Source: JANQJA01 sp047947185
GTDB taxonomy: Bacteria; Pseudomonadota; Gammaproteobacteria; Pseudomonadales; Azotimanducaceae
Length of the DNA stretch: 64,000 nt
Direction: 5' to 3'
Assembly (NCBI GenBank): GCA_047947185.1
Contig: CP170502.1
Coordinates: 1,550,001-1,614,000, forward strand
The notes under the pieces are model-generated. The model was not told the DNA's origin. It searched no databases and saw nothing but the letters and a program-made list of their open reading frames with translations. Position 1 is the stretch's first letter. Each line of letters begins with the position of its first letter. The position numbers were made by a program, and so were the translations under genes. Positions 34,453-42,264 of the stretch are shown piece after piece.

Positions 34453-35132
34453 ACCCGTCTGGCCTGCCGCGATTACTGCTCACCCTGTTTGCTCTGACCT
34501 GCTTGCCGCAGCTGGCGGCGGCAACCACTGTCTACGTGCGCGATACGCTGTACGTACCCCTGCGGGGTGGCCAATCCATCGAATACCGGATTGTGCACAA
34601 GGGGCTTCGCAGTGGCACAGCCCTGGAACTGCTGGAGCAGAATGACGACACCGGCTATAGCCTGGTGCGGATGAGTGACGGGCTGGAAGGCTGGATCCAG
34701 ACCCAGTACCTGCAGGATGAGCCCATTGCGCAGGACCTGCTGAAAACTGCCCAGGCGGAGTTACGGGAGCTGTCGGCAACGCACCAGCAGACCCTGCTGC
34801 GTATCCAGGGGCTGGAGGAAGAGATCGCAGCACGGCAGGCTGAACTTGAGACCGTTCGGGCTGAGTATCAGCAGACCAGCCGCGAGCTGGCTGAAATCAC
34901 CCAACTTGCTGCCAATACCATCAGTATCGAAGAAACCAACCGGGCCCTGCTCGCCGAGCAGGGGGTGCTGGAGCAACAGATTGATGACCTGCTGGTCGCC
35001 AACGACAAGCTGACCGACTCGTCCGCCCAGGAGTGGTTTGTCCGGGGTGGTGCCGTGGTCATTGTTGCCCTGGTCCTGGGATTCTGGGCCAGTCGCCGGA
35101 TCTATCATCGTCGGGGATCAAGCTGGTCATGA
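34449..35132 (+). CDS. SH3-domain / coiled-coil membrane protein (TIGR04211-like), CTG start
   Basis: The reading frame opens at 34413 and contains no ATG or GTG before the mature protein. The TTG at 34503 would cut off the signal peptide. A CTG at 34449, overlapping the yciI stop (CTGA) and preceded by GGAAGG six bases upstream, gives an ideal signal peptide (NPSGLPRLLLTLFALTC, then LPQLAAA). Next comes a bacterial SH3 domain (about 28-90: VYVRDTLYVPLRGGQ, SDGLEGWIQTQYL). A coiled coil follows (about 95-185), then a C-terminal membrane helix (VVIVALVLGFWAS) with a basic tail. The predicted product is 227 residues. Members such as YgiM are thought to act at the periplasmic envelope; the function is unproven. 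Confidence 0.85.
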   Translation: MNPSGLPRLLLTLFALTCLPQLAAATTVYVRDTLYVPLRGGQSIEYRIVHKGLRSGTALELLEQNDDTGYSLVRMSDGLEGWIQTQYLQDEPIAQDLLKTAQAELRELSATHQQTLLRIQGLEEEIAARQAELETVRAEYQQTSRELAEITQLAANTISIEETNRALLAEQGVLEQQIDDLLVANDKLTDSSAQEWFVRGGAVVIVALVLGFWASRRIYHRRGSSWS

Positions 35133-35887
35133 CAAAACTGAGTGTCAATCTCAACAAGGTTGCCCTGATACGCAACTCCCGCGACACAACCATACCCAGT
35201 GTGGTAGAGGCCGCGCGCACCTGTATCAGCGCTGGTGCCGAGGGCATCACCGTCCATCCCAGGCCCGACATGCGCCATATCAGGCCCCATGACGTCACCG
35301 ACCTGGCAACACTGTTGCAGGATCCCGCCTACAGCAATATTGAGTTCAACATTGAGGGCAATCCCTACGCCGGGCCGGAAAGCAACGGCTTCCCGGGATT
35401 TATGGCACTGGTCACGGCCACCAGGCCGGCCCAGTGTACGTTGGTCCCGGACGACCCCGGCCAACTTACTTCAGATCACGGTTGGGACCTGAGCGGCGAA
35501 ACCGAACGGCTGGTCGATATCGTACAGGCCCTGCATGCCATGGGCACACGGGTGAGCCTGTTCATGGACCCGATTGCGCACCAGATTGAGCTAGCGGCGC
35601 GCCTGGGCGTCGACCGCATTGAGTTCTACACAGGCCCCTATGCCGAGGCCTTCGGGCAACACGAAACCGTGCTTGCACCGTTTATCGCATCCGCCCAGCT
35701 GGCCAGCTCACTTGGACTTGGCATTAATGCCGGGCACGATCTGAACCTTAACAACCTGGGGACATTCTGTCGGGAAGTGCCAGGCGTGGCTGAAGTCTCC
35801 ATTGGCCACGCAATCATCTCTGATGCGCTCTGGATGGGACTGGATTCAACTGTCAGGCAGTACCGGGCCATTCTCGACGCGCTCTAG
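35129..35887 (+). CDS. pdxJ: Pyridoxine 5'-phosphate synthase, Bacteroidota-like type
   Basis: PdxJ condenses 3-amino-2-oxopropyl phosphate with deoxyxylulose phosphate to make pyridoxine phosphate. The ATG overlaps the preceding stop (ATGA), giving 252 residues. The motifs SVNLNKVALIRNSR, GITVHPRPDMRHIR, EFNIEGNP, TLVPDDPGQLTSDHGWD, DRIEFYTGPYA, INAGHDLNL and SIGHAIISDALWMGL cover the TIM-barrel active site. These details follow the version I associate with Bacteroidota rather than the enterobacterial form. It is not beside recO and acpS, the usual gammaproteobacterial context. Confidence 0.92.
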   Translation: MTKLSVNLNKVALIRNSRDTTIPSVVEAARTCISAGAEGITVHPRPDMRHIRPHDVTDLATLLQDPAYSNIEFNIEGNPYAGPESNGFPGFMALVTATRPAQCTLVPDDPGQLTSDHGWDLSGETERLVDIVQALHAMGTRVSLFMDPIAHQIELAARLGVDRIEFYTGPYAEAFGQHETVLAPFIASAQLASSLGLGINAGHDLNLNNLGTFCREVPGVAEVSIGHAIISDALWMGLDSTVRQYRAILDAL

Positions 35888-36059
35888 CGGCCGCCGTCAG
35901 TCGGTTTGCTGACCAGCGGCAGTACCAGGCCAGCGGTTCGGTTCGCCCTACCCGCCCGACTTGGTATTATTCCCCGCTGTCAGTATCATTGCTGATGCTG
36001 CCGGTTCTTCGCCCGGTAGTTCACGTCACACACACACTTTTCAGAAAACAAGCATTGCC

Positions 36060-36521
36060 ATGAACTCAACAACAAAAAGCCTGATCATTAGTCCGGTGAT
36101 TGGCGTTATCGCCTTTCTTGTCATCGGCGCCATCCACCAGGAATTGCGCATTCCGTCCACGCCACTCGACCTGGCTGAACTGGTTGTCATTATTGCCGCG
36201 GTCCTCGCCGGCGCCCTGCTGGTAGGGGTGGCGGGTCAAAGCCCCGCGCGGTCCGGCCTGGCGCGGCCCGGCCTGGCGCGGCCCGGCACAGCCGGCGCTG
36301 CAACCCATAAAGCAGACAAGGCCGAAACCGGGACAGTCAAGTGGTTCAACGTCAAGAAAGGTTACGGATTCATCACCCGTGACCAGGGTGACGATGTGTT
36401 TGTGCACTATCGCAATATCCAGGGAGACGGCCGCCGCAGCATTTCCGAAGGCCAGCGAGTCAGCTTTGTGGTCGTCGATGGTGACAAGGGATTGCAGGCT
36501 GATGAGGTTGAAGCGCTCTGA
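36060..36521 (+). CDS. Membrane-anchored cold-shock-domain protein
   Basis: The ATG at 36060 gives 153 residues; the frame is open back to 35961 without a better start. Two hydrophobic helices (LIISPVIGVIAFLVIGAI and LVVIIAAVLAGALLVGVAG) are followed by a flexible linker with a short SGLARPGLARPG repeat. A complete cold-shock domain ends the protein (about 88-153), with GTVKWFNVKKGYGFI (RNP1), DDVFVHY (RNP2) and GQRVSFVV. CSD proteins bind single-stranded RNA or DNA; here the domain would be tethered on the cytoplasmic face of the membrane. No Shine-Dalgarno motif is seen. Confidence 0.88.
   Translation: MNSTTKSLIISPVIGVIAFLVIGAIHQELRIPSTPLDLAELVVIIAAVLAGALLVGVAGQSPARSGLARPGLARPGTAGAATHKADKAETGTVKWFNVKKGYGFITRDQGDDVFVHYRNIQGDGRRSISEGQRVSFVVVDGDKGLQADEVEAL
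36253..36287. repeat. 15-base tandem repeat in the linker of the cold-shock gene
   Basis: CCGGCCTGGCGCGGC is repeated 2.3 times, in frame, encoding the GLARP-type linker between the membrane helices and the cold-shock domain. Because the unit is a multiple of three, its copy number can change without breaking the frame. Confidence 0.85.
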
Positions 36522-36582
36522 CGCGGCTTTTCTGCGCCGGTTTCATCCGCAACAATAGCCGTACTACAACAGGCGCACACGC

Positions 36583-37005
36583 ATGCACCAGATAATTTTT
36601 GTTGGCGCCCGGGAACTGGTGCTGGAGATGGAAGCCGATGACAGTCCGGCTGACAACTTTCCCTGCATGGCCTCACCGTTTTTTCGTGATGCCAGGGCGC
36701 AACTCTACGCACTCATAACCGGCTGCTTTTTTGACGATGCCCTGGCGCTGGAGGAACTCTGTCACCAGTTGACCGAGGACGGTCCTTTTATCTATCAGCT
36801 CGACTTCCACATCCAGGACCAGCTTGCACGGCTTGAGGAAGATGAGATCATCGAGATTGCGGCTTTGTGGCAGGCATGCGAGGAAGTTGAGTCGATGGAT
36901 ATGGAGACCAGCGACATTGCCGAGTTTCTGTTCCAGTTTGTTCATTTCTGCTATACCGCCAATGCTGATGAAGAACTGTCGGTGTTTTTTTTCGGAGACA
37001 GCTAG
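36583..37005 (+). CDS. Hypothetical acidic protein (140 aa)
   Basis: I do not recognise this family. The product is strongly acidic and rich in leucine and phenylalanine, with likely helices at about 37-60 (FFRDARAQLYALITGCFF), 62-90 and 95-130. No signal peptide, membrane helix or metal motif stands out. The frame has its own ATG and coding-like composition on the same strand as its neighbours. It sits between the cold-shock gene and yciH, and a small soluble protein or adaptor is plausible. Confidence 0.65.
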   Translation: MHQIIFVGARELVLEMEADDSPADNFPCMASPFFRDARAQLYALITGCFFDDALALEELCHQLTEDGPFIYQLDFHIQDQLARLEEDEIIEIAALWQACEEVESMDMETSDIAEFLFQFVHFCYTANADEELSVFFFGDS

Positions 37006-37047
37006 CCCCGGACGGTTAGCCACATTGCCGGCTGGGCGAATACGACT

Positions 37048-37419
37048 ATGAGATCAAAGAATATCGTTTATTCAACCGACACGGGCCGCCTCTGCCCTGA
37101 CTGTGGCCAGCCCAGGGCAGCCTGTCATTGCAAGGGCAAAGGAAAAGAAAAGGGAAAGGTCACACCGGCGCCCGCATCAGACGGTATAGTCAGGCTAGCA
37201 CGCCAGAGTAAAGGCCGCGCTGGCAAGCCAGTGGTGATTGTCACCGGCCTGCCCCACAACGGTGACGAACTGAAGGCACTGGCCAAAACACTGAAGCAGA
37301 AGTGTGGGGTTGGCGGCACCGTTGAAGGCAACAATATCGTGATCCAGGGTGACATGCGCGAGAAGATCAAGGCAGAACTGGAAAAACTGGGACACCAGGT
37401 CAAACTGAGCGGAGGTTGA
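37048..37419 (+). CDS. yciH: SUI1/eIF1-like translation factor YciH
   Basis: The bacterial homologue of eIF1/SUI1. A short N-terminal segment with CPDCGQPRAACHC may bind metal. The lysine-rich linker leads to the SUI1 domain (about 45-121: RQSKGRAGKPVVIVTGLP, LKALAKTLKQKCGVGGTVEGNNIVIQGD). In Escherichia coli YciH affects fidelity of initiation and stress-linked translation. The length (123) is normal. It lies four bases before sseA and probably shares its transcript. Confidence 0.93.
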   Translation: MRSKNIVYSTDTGRLCPDCGQPRAACHCKGKGKEKGKVTPAPASDGIVRLARQSKGRAGKPVVIVTGLPHNGDELKALAKTLKQKCGVGGTVEGNNIVIQGDMREKIKAELEKLGHQVKLSGG

Positions 37420-37423
37420 AGCC

Positions 37424-38263
37424 GTGGGCCAGGCTGACAGACAGACACTGATTGAGACCAGCGACCTGGCCGCTTGCCTGGCTGATGCTGACACCCTGGT
37501 CTTTGATTGCCGGTTTTCCCTGGCTGATCCCGGGGCAGGCCGCCAGAAGTGGCAGCAGGATCACATTCCCGGTGCCCGCTACGCTGATCTCAACCAGGAC
37601 CTGAGTGCACCGGTGATACCGGGCAAAACCGGGCGCCACCCACTGCCCTCTCCCACACACTTCTGTGACTGGCTCGCCCGCATGGGGGTCAGCAACCACA
37701 GCAAGGTCGTTGCTTACGACGAAGGGTCCGGCACCTTTGCCGCGCGACTCTGGTGGATGCTGCGCTGGGTAGGGCACAGCCGCGTTGCCGTACTGAATGG
37801 TGGCTACAACGCCTGGCGTGCGGCAGGGCTGGCACAGTCTGCGGAAGCACCGGATATCAAGCCCGGCAACTTTCTGGCAGGCGCCTCCCTGACCCGCACC
37901 CTGGACGCTGATGCGCTGCCTGACGCAGACCTGCTGTTGCTTGATGCCCGCGACGAGGCCCGGTATCTCGGGCGTGAAGAACCCATTGACCCTGTCGCCG
38001 GTCACATTCCGGGTGCCATCTGCGCGCCATTCTCCGGCAATCTTACCAGCGCGGGCCTCCTTCAGAACCGGGAACTGCTGCGTGCCCGATTTGCGGCCCT
38101 GGGCGCCGGTAACCAACCTGTTGCCTGCTACTGTGGTTCAGGCGTCACGGCCACTCACAATATCCTGGCGCTGGTGCACGCCGGCTTTGCCGAACCGGCG
38201 CTTTATGCCGGTTCCTGGAGTGAGTGGATTACTGACCCGGGTCGCCCGGTCGAAACCGGGTAA
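37424..38263 (+). CDS. sseA: 3-mercaptopyruvate sulfurtransferase
   Basis: A tandem rhodanese of 279 residues. The inactive N-terminal rhodanese domain (VVAYDEGSGTFAARLWWMLR) is followed by the catalytic domain with C237 in the loop CGSGVTA, the signature of mercaptopyruvate sulfurtransferases; thiosulfate-type enzymes differ in this loop. It transfers sulfane sulfur from mercaptopyruvate. The start is GTG, preceded by GGAGG at an eight-base spacing. Confidence 0.92.
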   Translation: MGQADRQTLIETSDLAACLADADTLVFDCRFSLADPGAGRQKWQQDHIPGARYADLNQDLSAPVIPGKTGRHPLPSPTHFCDWLARMGVSNHSKVVAYDEGSGTFAARLWWMLRWVGHSRVAVLNGGYNAWRAAGLAQSAEAPDIKPGNFLAGASLTRTLDADALPDADLLLLDARDEARYLGREEPIDPVAGHIPGAICAPFSGNLTSAGLLQNRELLRARFAALGAGNQPVACYCGSGVTATHNILALVHAGFAEPALYAGSWSEWITDPGRPVETG

Positions 38264-38299
38264 TGCTGCCCCACACCTTCTGCCACCAGGACCAACAGG

Positions 38300-40159
38300 T
38301 TGACTGAGGCAGCCTACAGCGTCACCTGGGCCGATCTCAGCTGGGACCAGGGCATTACCCCGGTGTCAGCCACCTATGGAGATATTTACTGGTCGCGCGG
38401 CCAGGGCCTCGCCGAGAAAACCCATGTGTTTGTTGAAGGCGGAAAACTGCGTGAACGCTGGCAGCAGATGGGACCCGCCCACTTCACCCTGGCCGAGATT
38501 GGCTTCGGGTTTGGCATGAACTTCCTGCTCACCGCCGCCGCCTGGCAAGCCAGCCGTACCAGGGGGGCAATCCTGAACTATGTGGCCTTTGAAAAAGACC
38601 CGGTGTCACCGGCAGACCTGACCCGCCTGTTCAACGCCTTGCTGCCGGACACAGATATTGCACTGGCCAATCTGGCAGAATCGCTTGTTCACCAGTATCC
38701 ACAGCCAGCCTCCAGTGGCTGGCACACCCTCTGGATAGGCGCTGACATCTGCCTGATCCTGGTCATTGGCGATGCCAGCCGCGAAGTCGGGCAACTGGTC
38801 GGCCGTGTTGACGCCTGGTTCCTGGACGGTTTCAGCCCGGCAAAAAATCCTCTTGCCTGGCAAACCAACCTGATCAAACAGATGGCCAGCCGTTCGGCAC
38901 CCGGGGCAACGCTCACCAGCTATTCCGTGGCCGGCCAGGTCAGGCGGGACCTGGCAACAGCCGGTTTTGCGGTTTCCAAACAGCCGGGTTTTGGCCACAA
39001 GGCAGAAATGCTGTTTGCCTGCTGGCCAGGCAGCTGGCGCGGCGCAATGCTGCCCTCACGCCATGTTGCGGTTGTTGGCGCAGGCCTCGCCGGCCTGCAC
39101 TGCGCCCGCGCCCTGCGTCGCAGGGGTTTCAGCGTGACAGTCCTGGAAGCCGGTGACCAACCGCTCGCGGGCGCATCCTGTGTGCCACATCTGGCAATCT
39201 ACCCCCAGCTGTCCGTCCGTCCCGAGGTCAACGGGCTTTTTTCCCTCGCGGCATTTCAGTATGCGGTGCGCGAACCCGGTGTCACGCGCATGGGTCGCTG
39301 CCAGCTTGCGGAAACGGCTGAAGCCAGCGAGCGCCTGCAGCAGATCGGGAACCTGTTACCGGACGCTTTCGCAACTTACCTTGATCCGGCTGGCATGAGC
39401 GCGGTCCTGGGGCAAAACCCCGGCCTGGGTGGACTTTATTTTGCGACCGGGGCTTTTGTCAGCCCAACAGACTCTTTTGCGCAGGAGCAGCACCTGGTCG
39501 ATACAGGACAGCGCGTCACGGACCTACAGTCCGGCCGGCTTGGGCTGGCAGATGGCAGCACCCGGGAGTTTGATGCCATTGTGATTGCAACCGGGGCAAG
39601 CCCCTGGCCTGTCACGGCGCCACTCGGCTTGCGTCCGGTCCGCGGCCAGGCGCTGCTGGGCAACCTGGGCATGGCACCACCAGGCGCCATGATTGCCGGC
39701 CCCGTTTCGGTGATACCGCAGGGGAATTCTGTACTCATTGGTGCCACCTACGCTGAAGGTGAGTACGGGACAAGACCCCGACCGGAAGACACGGCACAAC
39801 TGCTGGCCCGCCTTGCTCCACTCTGGGACACCAGCCGCTTCAGCCTGACGGCAGAATACGTGGGCACGCGGTGTACGACCCGTGACCGCAAACCGGCCAG
39901 CGGCCCCCTGCCGGACTGGCAGGCACTCGCGGACCATTGCCGTGCCGACAGTCGTTCACAGGCATTTTCTGCCTATGAAGCTGGACTCTACGTCATGACG
40001 GGTTTTGGATCCCACGGCGCAACCAATGCACCGCTGGTCGCGGAGGATCTCGCCCGCCAGATCAGTGGTGAGGTTTCCTGTCTCGGTGCAGGCTGGCGCG
40101 CGCGCACCAGCACCATCCGCTTTGCGCTGCGCGACGCCGGCCGCAAACGCGAGCTGTAA
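38300..40159 (+). CDS. mnmC: Bifunctional tRNA mnm5s2U biosynthesis protein MnmC
   Basis: MnmC completes 5-methylaminomethyl-2-thiouridine at the tRNA wobble base. The N-terminal methyltransferase (MnmC2, about 1-245) shows DIYWSRGQGLAEKTHVFVEG, IGFGFGMNFLL and DAWFLDGFSPAKNP. The C-terminal FAD-dependent oxidoreductase (MnmC1) starts near residue 253 with the dinucleotide motif VAVVGAGLAGLHCARAL and ends with TGFGSHGATNAPLVAE. The start is TTG with AGGA upstream; no ATG or GTG lies between it and the sseA stop. The length of 619 is typical of the fused enzyme. Confidence 0.95.
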   Translation: MTEAAYSVTWADLSWDQGITPVSATYGDIYWSRGQGLAEKTHVFVEGGKLRERWQQMGPAHFTLAEIGFGFGMNFLLTAAAWQASRTRGAILNYVAFEKDPVSPADLTRLFNALLPDTDIALANLAESLVHQYPQPASSGWHTLWIGADICLILVIGDASREVGQLVGRVDAWFLDGFSPAKNPLAWQTNLIKQMASRSAPGATLTSYSVAGQVRRDLATAGFAVSKQPGFGHKAEMLFACWPGSWRGAMLPSRHVAVVGAGLAGLHCARALRRRGFSVTVLEAGDQPLAGASCVPHLAIYPQLSVRPEVNGLFSLAAFQYAVREPGVTRMGRCQLAETAEASERLQQIGNLLPDAFATYLDPAGMSAVLGQNPGLGGLYFATGAFVSPTDSFAQEQHLVDTGQRVTDLQSGRLGLADGSTREFDAIVIATGASPWPVTAPLGLRPVRGQALLGNLGMAPPGAMIAGPVSVIPQGNSVLIGATYAEGEYGTRPRPEDTAQLLARLAPLWDTSRFSLTAEYVGTRCTTRDRKPASGPLPDWQALADHCRADSRSQAFSAYEAGLYVMTGFGSHGATNAPLVAEDLARQISGEVSCLGAGWRARTSTIRFALRDAGRKREL

Positions 40160-40222
40160 CACCGGTTGGTCGTGTACAGCCTCGCGGAACAGCCAAAGGT
40201 GCCCGCAAGGACAGACCAACGA

Positions 40223-41398
40223 TCAACTGTTGATGATTCGGACGTTGATCACGCCATCAATTTCTGCAATGTCTTTCACCAGGTCAGGACCCGGCGCCAG
40301 TTCCACGTCAATAAGATTGTAGGCAACCTCGTCACGACTCTTGTTGATCATGTCGATAACATTGATGTTCCTGTTGGCGAGGATTGACAGCACGCTGCCC
40401 AGAATACGGGGTACGTTGCGGTTGGCCAGTGCAATACGATACCCGGTGGTACGCTCCATGCTGATCGACGGGAAGTTCACCGAATTGCGGATGTTGCCGT
40501 TCTCGAGGAAGTCCACCACCTGGTCTACCACCATCATGGCGCAGTTTTCCTCGGCTTCCTCGGTGCTGGCACCCAGGTGCGGGGTCGCCAACACCCCCGG
40601 TTTGCCAATCAGGCCGGGGGTAGGAAAATCCGAGATGTACTGCGAGAGTTTGCCCGATGCCAGGGCGGCCGCAACATCAGCGGTATTCACTATTTCTTCC
40701 CGGGCAAAATTCAGCAGAACCGCACCATGCCGGAAGTACTCCAGCGTTTCGGCGTTGATCATGTTGCGGGTGGCGTCCAGCGCCGGCACATGCAGGGTCA
40801 CCACGTCGGAACGGGCAAACAGCGATTGCATGTTTTCCATTTTCTTGACCTGGGAAGACAGGCGCCAGGCTGCATCAATGGAAAGTGCCGGATCGTAGCC
40901 CACAACTTCCATGTCCATCTGCAGTGCCATTTCTGCCACCATGGAACCAATGGCACCGAGCCCCAGCACCCCCAGGGTCTTGCCCTTGAGTTCCGTCCCC
41001 TTGAACTGTTTCTTGCTGGCCTCAACCAGCTGGTTGAGCTCTGCCTTGTCCGTGTGCCCCGCCAGGGTGTTGACAAATTCTATGCCGGGAATGATACCCC
41101 GCCGTGACAGCAGCAGACCGGCCATCACCAGTTCCTTGACGGCATTGGCATTGGCGCCCGGGGTGTTAAATACCACTACGCCTCTGTCGGTATATTCATC
41201 AACGGGGATATTGTTTACCCCGGCACCCGCACGACCCACCGCAATCAGGCTTTCCGACGCATCTGCAAGGGTCAACTGGTGGGAACGAACCAGGATGGCA
41301 TCCGGGTTTTCAACGTCAGCCCCCAGGGTATAACCCTCGCCGGGGAAACGGGACAGTCCCTTGTCGGAAATGTTGTTTAGCGTGCGGATCTTGAACAT
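40223..41398 (-). CDS. serA: D-3-phosphoglycerate dehydrogenase
   Basis: SerA oxidises 3-phosphoglycerate, the first step of serine synthesis. The 391-residue product has the D-2-hydroxyacid dehydrogenase fold with the NAD motif GVLGLGAIGSMVAEMAL, the catalytic-region AREEIVNTADV, and the histidine in ATPHLGASTEEAEENCA. An ACT domain closes it (about 320-391: RNVPRILGSVLSILANRNINV). The Shine-Dalgarno GGAGGGG overlaps a GC hairpin (41405-41425). serC is missing from its usual place next to pheA in this window. Confidence 0.95.
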   Translation of the reverse strand: MFKIRTLNNISDKGLSRFPGEGYTLGADVENPDAILVRSHQLTLADASESLIAVGRAGAGVNNIPVDEYTDRGVVVFNTPGANANAVKELVMAGLLLSRRGIIPGIEFVNTLAGHTDKAELNQLVEASKKQFKGTELKGKTLGVLGLGAIGSMVAEMALQMDMEVVGYDPALSIDAAWRLSSQVKKMENMQSLFARSDVVTLHVPALDATRNMINAETLEYFRHGAVLLNFAREEIVNTADVAAALASGKLSQYISDFPTPGLIGKPGVLATPHLGASTEEAEENCAMMVVDQVVDFLENGNIRNSVNFPSISMERTTGYRIALANRNVPRILGSVLSILANRNINVIDMINKSRDEVAYNLIDVELAPGPDLVKDIAEIDGVINVRIINS

Positions 41399-41404
41399 GC
41401 AGCG

Positions 41405-41425
41405 GGCCCCTCCGGAAAAGGGGCC
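41405..41425 (-). promoter_or_regulatory. Hairpin overlapping the serA ribosome-binding site
   Basis: On the minus strand GGCCCC and GGGGCC form a six-pair GC stem with a nine-base loop. The downstream arm overlaps the serA Shine-Dalgarno (GGAGGGG), which lies 10 bases from the ATG. Such a stem could hide the ribosome site; whether it is regulatory is an inference. Confidence 0.4.
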
Positions 41426-41563
41426 AATTCTACACCAAGCACCAGCAAAGGGCGGGCCCCTGCACCGGGATAATTCTCAACCCGCGGATTAATCCTGCTC
41501 ATTTTCAGCGCGCCCAGGCTGGTATCAACCGGGCCCCTGACGCTGTTGCCGGAGATCAGCCCG

Positions 41564-42238
41564 CTAGACGAGCGCTACCCCGGCAATCTGGCCGTGGAAC
41601 AGGAACAGGAGCACATACAGGACCAGACCCGCGGCTACCGCTATCCAGTTGATGTCTGCCAGGCGCAGACGGGTCCGGCCGGTAACCAGGGCAACAAAAG
41701 GAAACCAGGAGGTCGTGGCATAAAACTGTTGCCACTCGGGTTCTGGCCTGTGGCGCCGCTTGGCGTCCATGGCCAGCATGCCCACTGCGGACAGCAGCGC
41801 AAAAGCCCCAAAAAAGACCAGTGACGCAACATCACCATTGGCGACAATATGCGACAGGGCCCAGAGCAGGATGCCCCACTGCAGTGGATGGCGCACGATC
41901 CGGAAGATGCCGGCCAGTTCACCTTTGACCGCGTTATCCATCCCCACACTTGTTGGGTTCCTGGACAAAAGGCCACTCATTACCAGGATCAACGCAACAG
42001 GCATCACCGCTTTGGCCAGGCCGAGGGCGGCGATACCGGGCACCCAGAGAAAGTCATAGTGGGGCACACTGGCATAGCCGTAGATCAGCAGTCCCAGGGT
42101 ACCCGCCGCCAGCAGCGAATAGATGCCGAGATACGCGCCCTCACCTACAGCGCTTACCAGCATGCCGCGCAGGGGTGTGCTGGAAACGCCCAGGTGGGTG
42201 AGCAGAAATGCCAGCGCGCCGGTTATCAATAACGTCAT
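41564..42238 (-). CDS. NnrU-family membrane protein
   Basis: A 224-residue protein with six or so membrane helices. GEGAYLGIYSLLAAGTLGLLIYGY, RIVRHPLQWGILLWALSHIVANGDVASLVFFG and a basic KRRHRPEPEW loop match the NnrU family, named after a gene linked to nitric-oxide reduction in Alphaproteobacteria and related to isoprenylcysteine-methyltransferase-like membrane proteins. No nitrite or nitric oxide reductase gene is in this window, so a denitrification role is not supported. The 165 bases before serA (41399-41563) hold the serA leader hairpin and nothing else clear. Confidence 0.85.
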   Translation of the reverse strand: MTLLITGALAFLLTHLGVSSTPLRGMLVSAVGEGAYLGIYSLLAAGTLGLLIYGYASVPHYDFLWVPGIAALGLAKAVMPVALILVMSGLLSRNPTSVGMDNAVKGELAGIFRIVRHPLQWGILLWALSHIVANGDVASLVFFGAFALLSAVGMLAMDAKRRHRPEPEWQQFYATTSWFPFVALVTGRTRLRLADINWIAVAAGLVLYVLLFLFHGQIAGVALV

Positions 42239-42264
42239 GACCAGATCCCTCCACTGTCGGGAAA

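Noticed and set aside
40165..40220. GTTGGTC/GACCAAC inverted repeat between mnmC and serA as a terminator
   Set aside because: Only seven pairs around a loop of more than 40 bases and no T-tract; too weak to call.
41564..42238. Denitrification gene, from the NnrU similarity
   Set aside because: No nitrite or nitric oxide reductase genes are in the window, and NnrU-family proteins are widespread in non-denitrifiers.
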